Below are positions 57,517 through 63,202 of a stretch of 63,202 nt of DNA, in pieces. The DNA comes from Isotricha intestinalis. Taxonomy: Eukaryota; Ciliophora; Litostomatea; Vestibuliferida; Isotrichidae. The notes beneath the pieces were generated by a model, which was not told the origin of the DNA, searched no databases, and saw nothing but the letters and a program-made list of their open reading frames with translations. The stretch is from contig JAJJLU010003512.1 of NCBI GenBank assembly GCA_023807065.1, forward strand, positions 1-63,202. Direction: 5' to 3'. Positions within the stretch are counted from its first letter, which is position 1; each line of letters begins with the position of its first letter. Position numbers and translations under genes: made by a program.

Positions 57517-60440
57517 ATGGGAATTGAAGGTTCATGTTGTAGAGGTAAAAACAATATTTAACCAAAAAAATAAAAATAGTGTCTGTAAAAAAAGTCGGAG
57601 AAATCCAAGTAGATAATAATAGGAGTGAACTAAAAAAAACAGAAAATGAAATATTAACAATGGAAAACACGGTAAATAACACAGAACAAAAGCAAAGTAA
57701 ACAAATAACAAAAAATAATTCATCTCATGAAAACAAATTAGTAGAAATAAGAACAATAAATATGGAAAAACAAAAAAAAGTAAATAAAAGTGGTGAATTT
57801 ATATTAAATTATATTTATAAACATAAAAAATCAATAAATCAAATTTCAAAAGAATTTAAAGGCAAAAACGAAGAACCATCACAATTAAATCAAATTAATG
57901 AAGATATAAATTTAGAAGAAGATGATTTATTAAATAAATTAAATCATGTAATGACTCAAAAAGAAGAAGAATCAATTAGAAATTCATTAAAAAATTATTT
58001 TGTATTTAATAATATTACAAATGACGTTTTAAATTTAGTAATGAATGAATTAATATATTGCCCTTTTTCAAAAGATACACTTATTTATCAAGAAGGCGAT
58101 GAAGGAAATTTTTTTTATATAATAAGTTCTGGAAGTGTTGAAGCAACTGAAAAAGGGAAATTTAAAAAAAAATATGGAGTTTGGGAATGTTTTGGTGAAT
58201 TAAGTTTAATTACTCAAAATAAAAGAGAAGAAACTATAAAATGTTTAGAAGATGTTACTGTTTTTACTATTGATGGTATTTCTTTTAGAGATATTCAAAA
58301 GAGAATTAATGAAAGAATATTAAAAGAAAGATTTAATTTTTTAAATACTATTTCTATTTTTGAATCACTTGATAATATTAGTAAATATAATGTTGCTCAA
58401 AAAATTAAATTAAAAGAATTTGATGAAAATACTCAAATTATTCATAGAGGTGATATCGGAGATAATTTATATATTATTAAAGATGGTTTAGTTTCTTGTA
58501 GAATTGGAATTAAAGAAGTTAGAAAATTAGGGAATAATGATTATTTTGGCCAAAATTCAATTTTAATTGATGTTAAAAGAGGTTTAGATATTGTTGCTAT
58601 TCAAAAAACTTTATGTTATGAATTATCTAGAAATGATTTAAAAGATGCTTTGGGAAAAGATTATATTGATGTTATTTTATTTTGCTTTTTTAGAAATTGC
58701 GTTGAAAAATCTGATTATTTAAAAATTATATTTAATGAATCAAAAATGCAAGAAATATTCAAATCATTTAAAATAAAAATTTATTCAAAAAATGAAAAAA
58801 TATATCAACCCACAAGTCAAGATAAATTAAAGTCAAATAATAAAAGAATGATAGCAGTTGTTGAAGGTTCATTATATAAAGAGAGTAATGATAAATTAAT
58901 TGCAGAAAAAGGCAAAATTATAGGAGAAGAAATATTTAAAGATTATAATAACACTTTACCAGAAGATTTAGTTGCTCATCCTGATTGTATTTCTTTGGAA
59001 GCATCAATTTTAGCTTTATCAAAAGTAATGAAAATAGATTTAAATCAAGAAAAACCATTAAATTTATTAAATAGGATTGGAAAATTAAAAAAATTATCCC
59101 TATTTAAAAATCTCTCTGAAAAAACATTAGAATTAATAGCATCAAAATTAAAAAAAATGAAATATGAACCAAATCAAACTATTGTAATTGAAGATACAAT
59201 TGGTGATACATTATATTTAATAGCCAAAGGTAGAGTAAGAATAACAAAAGGTGGAGTATATATTAGAGATTTAGAAAGTGGAAATTGTTTTGGAGAAAAT
59301 GTATTATTATTATCTGGAGTTAAAAGAACAGCAACAGTAAGTGCAATTGATAAAGTAGTATGTTATGTTTTATCAAAAAGTGATTTTGAAATAATATTAG
59401 ATGATAAAAATATGAAACAACATTTATTAAAAAAATTTGCTTTACAAGATACTTCAATTACCCTTCATGACTTACATTATATTAGATTTTTAGGAAAAGG
59501 AAAGTTTGGTTCTGTTTCATTAGTTCATAATCATAAAAATATATATGCTATTAAAGCAATTTCAAGAAAAAGTGTTGAAAAACAGAAAATATTAGCAAAA
59601 TATTTTGTTAATGAAAGAAGAGTTATGTTAACATTAGATCATCCATTTATAATAAAAATGGTTAAAAGTATGAAAAATGATGCTTTTTGTTTTTTATTAA
59701 TTGAATATGTTCAAGGGAAAAGTTTAGATGAATATTTATCATTAAGATCTGTAAAAAAAAATATATATGAAACTCAATTTTATATAGCTTCAATGTTATT
59801 AATGTTAGAATATTTACAGAAAAAATTTATAGCACATAGAGATATAAAACCAGCAAATATAATGATAGATACAAATGGATATTTGAAAATGATTGATTTT
59901 GGAACCGCAAAAGTTTTAACAGATTATACTTTAACTGTTATTGGTACTCCTCATTATATAGCTCCTGAAATTTTACAAGGAAAAGGTTATTCTTTAAGTT
60001 GTGATTTTTGGTCAGTTGGAATTTGTATGTATGAAATATTTTATGGAAGTTATCCTTTTGGAAATTATGCTAAAGAAGTTATTGAAATTTATAAAGAAGT
60101 TTTACATAAAGATTGCTTTTTTCCTTCTGATAATATTAAATATTCTTATGTTAATCAATTTATCAAAGATTTATTAACCAAGAAAATCAATCATAGAATT
60201 TGTAATGTGGATATTTTAAAAAGAAAACAATTTTTTACCAATTTTGATTTTGATAAATTAAAAGATTTTAAATTAAAATCTCCATATTTACCTGAAAGTA
60301 GTGATTTAAGTGGTTATTTAAAAGAAAATAATCCTTATGAAGACTTAGTTGCTGTAGATAATTGCGTTGACAATAGTAAAAATGATAAAGATGATTATAT
60401 TCCAGTTGGATATGACAGACATTGGGCTGATGAATTTTAA
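57517..60440 (+). CDS. PKG: cGMP-dependent protein kinase, four CNB domains, dually acylated N-terminus (2 exons)
   Basis: Exons 57517-57544 and 57580-60440 give 962 residues. The first exon encodes MGIEGSCCR, a myristoylation (Gly2) plus palmitoylation (Cys7, Cys8) signal that would tether it to membranes. Four cyclic-nucleotide-binding domains follow, an arrangement known from apicomplexan PKG: CNB-A (FGELSLITQNKREET), CNB-B (FGQNSILIDVKRG, Glu changed to Gln), a degenerate CNB-C (near 380-500) and CNB-D with the full cassette FGENVLLLSGVKRTATVSA. The AGC kinase domain (about 640-900) has GKGKFGSV, YAIKAISR, AHRDIKPAN, MIDFGTAK, TPHYIAPE and DFWSVGICMYE, so it should be active. cGMP signalling in motility or secretion is the family role; here it is inferred. 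Confidence 0.93.
57545..57579 (+). other. 35-nt intron of the PKG gene
   Basis: It begins GTAAAAACAA and ends TAAAAATAG. It follows only 28 coding bases and separates the acylation signal from the rest. Without it the protein would start at a GTG and lose membrane targeting. Confidence 0.85.
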
Positions 60441-61516
60441 TTATTATATATTTTTTGTTTATATTTTTTTGTTTGTTGAAGGAATTGATAATTCTTAGTA
60501 AATAAATGAAAGTTAATTTATTGTTGTATATAATATAATTTAGAATTTTTATTATAATGAAATTTATTTTTTTTATTTATATTTTTTCAAATAATATTAA
60601 TAGTAATAATTTAAATTATTATTATTTTACCTTATTTAAACTTAATTTATAATTTGAACAAATAAAAATATTGAATAAATAAAAAAAATTGAAAACATTA
60701 CTCAAAAGTAAAACATTGAGAAATAAAAAAGATGATAAAAATGATAGTTTAATATATAATGATAATATTAAAGAAAAATGTGAAAAAAATATATTTAATG
60801 AAATATATAAATATAGATTTAATGAAAAATGAAAGATATTTATTGAAAATATAAGGGGTTATGAAATTATTTTTTATATAATATATTAAATGAAACTTTA
60901 GAATTTTTATTAGTTTTTTGAAAAATATAAGCAATTTAAATATTTAAAAAAAATTAATTATTTAAAAAAAAAATTATTATTATTTAAACTTTATATATTT
61001 ATTTAATAAGATAAAAATTATTTATTTTATGTTGCCACAATTATTCTTCTTTTATAATACAATATTTTCCACTGAACTTATGAAATTATTGTTTTTCATA
61101 ATTTCTTTTACTTTTACTATTTGATTAAAAATTAATCAAAAAAATAATTTTAATGAATTTTTCTAATCTCCTCATATATCTTAAAAGAGAATACAATATA
61201 AAAGATTATTGATTATCTTATAAATATATAAAAGTGTTATTTTAATTCATTTAATTATTTATAAAAATATTAAAATTAATGAATTAAAATCCCAATTAAT
61301 CAATCCTTTTTGTAAATTCATAATTAATTAATTAACAATAAGAACCATGAAATTATTTAAAATTTATCATTACATGTAATTATCAGTAAAACAAATCTAA
61401 AAAAAAATCAAAAACAAATTAAAAATGTTGTAATTCAATAACTGTATTTGTTAAATAATTAATAATGTTTAGTCATACTATAAATAATGAAATCTTAAAT
61501 TAAATTGTATAAAAAA
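60441..61516. other. Intergenic, 1.08 kb with one relic
   Basis: AT-rich spacer. Apart from the relic at 60689-60890 no gene, RNA or repeat is recognised. The first 40 bases after the PKG stop are T/G-rich. Confidence 0.5.
60689..60890 (+). pseudogene. Short coding relic broken by TGA
   Basis: One frame reads LKTLLKSKTLRNKKDDKNDS, IKEKCEKNIFNEIYKYRFNEK, then TGA at 60830, then KIFIENIRGYEIIFYIIY and TAA, after which stops multiply. Continuity across the TGA suggests a decayed exon rather than chance, but AT-rich Lys/Asn/Ile composition makes this uncertain. Confidence 0.3.
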
Positions 61517-63202
61517 ATGTCAGCTGAAGAACCAACCCAACCAACAGTTCCACCAACAGAAGAGGAAAAAGCCCCAGAAATTCCTCCAACAGAAGAGGAA
61601 AAAGTAGAACAACCAAAGCCTGAAGAAACTAAATCAGAAGAACCGAAACCTGAAGAACCAAAAGTTGAAGAGCTTAAACCAGAAGAACCAAAAGTAGAAG
61701 AACCAAAAGTTGAAGAACCTAAACCAGAAGAACCAAAAGTAGAAGAACCAAAAGTAGAAGAACCTAAACCAGAAGAACCAAAAGTAGAAGAACCAAAAGT
61801 TGAAGAACCTAAAGTAGAAGAACCTAAAGTAGAAGAACCAAAAGTTGAAGAACCAAAAGTAGAAGAACCAAAAGTTGAAGAACCTAAACCAGAAGAACCA
61901 AAAGTAGAAGAACCTAAACCAGAAGAACCAAAAGTAGAAGAACCTAAACCAGAAGAACCAAAAGTAGAAGAACCTAAAGTTGAAGAACCTAAAGTTGAAG
62001 AACCTAAAGTAGAAGAACCAAAAGTTGAAGAACCAAAAGTAGAAGAACCTAAAGTTGAAGAACCTAAACCAGAAGAACCAAAAGTAGAAGAAACTAAACC
62101 AGAAGAACCAAAAGTAGAAGAACCTAAAGTTGAAGAACCAAAAGTTGAAGAACCTAAAGTAGAAGAACCTAAAGTTGAAGAACCAAAAGTTGAAGAACCT
62201 AAACCAGAAGAACCAAAAGTAGAAGAACCTAAAGTTGAAGAACCTAAAGTTGAAGAACCTAAAGTTGAAGAACCAAAAGTTGAAGAAAAGAAGCCTCAAC
62301 CTGTAGAAGAAAAAAAACCAGAAGTAGTAGAAGAAAAAATTAAATCAAGTGATAAAAAAGTATTTAATATTTCCCTTCCATTGATTCAAAAAATAAGTGA
62401 TTAAAACCAAATGACCCAGAATCTTCATTAATAGAATTTATCACATCAAATGGATTACCATATGATTTACAATGTGAAAATTGTATATCATTATATTAAT
62501 ACTTCCATCAAATGCTTATTCCATTTTATTCAATATTATCAAAAATAAAAAAAGATGAAGTAAAAAGGGATGCCTTAAAAGAAAAATTTCAATTAGTTTC
62601 AAAATCGAAAACAAGCATTTTAATTTTGATGAAATTGGAAAATCACTTAACGGAAAAATAACTAAAAAATTAGATGAATCAGAAGTTTCAAAAATTTCAA
62701 TTGAAATTGGAGAACGGACAAAAGGAAATTTCAATTTAAATAAAAACTTACTTTCTTTAGGAGAAAAAGGACTTGGAAGATTAGATATATATATTAAAGT
62801 ACATATTATTAAAAGTATTATATTATATTTAGGTATTGATGAACTAGCTACTTTTACTCAAAATTTCAAAACAATGGAAGATGATTTAATGAAAATTAGT
62901 GAAATTGCTGAAAAGGAAAAATTCACTATGGAAAAATATAATGATATGGTTAATTTTTTTGCAAATGAAGAAAAAAAAATGATTGGTATCAAGTATTAAA
63001 TCAATTAAAAAAATTATTAATTTTTTTCTAAAATGTTAATGATCAAGAATCAATTAATAATTTAGAAAGATTATATGTTCAATTATTAGGTCATTTTGAA
63101 AGAGAATGTAGAAATGAAGCTATTGAAGTTTTAACAATGATATATGATGAAAGTAATTGGGAAGATAAAGCAGCATATAATATTCAAAATACTAGAATTA
63201 AG
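61517..63202 (+). pseudogene. Decaying gene: PKVEEP-repeat N-terminus plus a broken C-terminal domain (cut by window end)
   Basis: The first 295 codons (MSAEEPTQPTVPPTEEEK, the repeat, then KVFNISLPLIQKISD) are intact to TAA at 62402. Downstream the plus strand stays coding-like in shifting frames: PNDPESSLIEFITSNGLPYD, stop TAA at 62497, YFHQMLIPFYSILSKIKKDE, a one-base shift near 62602, HFNFDEIGKSLNGKITKKL, GIDELATFTQNFKTMEDDL, another shift near 62975, DWYQVLNQLKKLL, TAA at 63029, and then ERLYVQLLGHFERECRNE to the window end. An intron-like GTACAT..TATTTAG lies at about 62797-62830. Two stops and three shifts, each shift in or near a homopolymer, point to a pseudogene or to sequencing errors; the 299-codon N-terminal half alone could still be expressed. 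Family unknown. Confidence 0.6.
61641..62286 (+). repeat. 15-bp tandem array encoding P-K-V-E-E / P-K-P-E-E
   Basis: More than forty 15-bp units (CCAAAAGTAGAAGAA, CCTAAAGTTGAAGAA, CCTAAACCAGAAGAA and close variants). Protein units are almost invariant while synonymous third positions (CCA/CCT, GTA/GTT) vary and recur in blocks. That pattern indicates spread by unequal exchange with selection on protein composition. The encoded chain would be extended, Pro-ordered and acidic/basic alternating. Confidence 0.95.

Noticed and set aside
61634..62299. 221-codon minus-strand Phe/Trp-rich frame
   Set aside because: Antisense of the PKVEEP repeat; periodic only because the repeat is.
1..63202. Alternative genetic code (TAA/TAG=Gln or TGA=Trp)
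   Set aside because: Long intact genes contain no in-frame TAA, TAG or TGA, use CAA and TGG, and end with all three stops.
1..63202. tRNA, rRNA, CRISPR or transposase genes
   Set aside because: No B-box-like GGTTCRA, rRNA-like conserved block, spaced direct-repeat array or transposase motif was noticed by reading; a tRNAscan/Infernal run would settle the RNA genes.

Overview
This is a very AT-rich nuclear window (about four-fifths A+T by eye) from a ciliated, non-plant, non-animal eukaryote. The genes are eukaryotic: NAT10, RPS16, Mediator Med7, Rab GTPases, IFT80, KATNIP, a PTPDC1-like phosphatase and a PKG. Introns are rare and tiny (27-40 nt, GT..AG, usually starting GTAA). All three standard stop codons end genes and Gln is CAA, so the code is standard. 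A myristoylated four-CNB PKG plus IFT80, KATNIP and PTPDC1 fit a ciliate. The standard code excludes the TAA/TAG=Gln ciliates and the intron size argues against heterotrichs, so a litostome such as a rumen ciliate is my best guess. That is inference; another flagellated AT-rich protist is possible.

Layout. 1-1720 holds a GC-rich palindrome and decayed coding sequence. 1721-11600 is dense: a two-domain Rab-like GTPase (minus) only 47 bp from NAT10 (plus), Med7 and a coiled-coil protein (minus), RPS16, a Usp-like protein and a SAXO-like axonemal protein. 11601-14108 is a 2.5 kb graveyard with a decayed Myb gene. 14109-17192 holds a catalytically degenerate alpha-carbonic anhydrase, AMMECR1 and a RING-Rab fusion assembled here across two small introns. 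18059-28515 holds a large zinc-finger protein, IFT80, a basic low-complexity protein and KATNIP. 28516-32951 is a second graveyard around an intact UBX gene. 32952-40563 holds UDP-sugar pyrophosphorylase, a three-exon ankyrin gene and the PTPDC1-like phosphatase. 40798-56669 is a run of larger genes: a sequon-rich membrane glycoprotein, a coiled-coil protein, an ABHD17-like pseudoenzyme, an EF-hand protein, a Ubl/Tudor-knot protein, a 15-finger C2H2 protein and a TPR protein. 57517-60440 is the PKG. The window ends in a decaying gene built on a 15-bp (P-K-V-E-E) repeat.

Common threads. Several genes serve cilia (IFT80, KATNIP, PTPDC1-like, SAXO-like) and membrane signalling or trafficking (two unusual Rabs, PKG, ABHD17-like). 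Two enzyme families appear as pseudoenzymes. The longer intergenic gaps are littered with gene relics carrying in-frame stops and frameshifts. The most novel items are the RING-Rab fusion, the tandem GTPase, the isolated GC palindrome, and the G-depleted A/C-rich leaders with an AACCCAAAAA-type motif upstream of RPS16, UDP-sugar pyrophosphorylase and IFT80.
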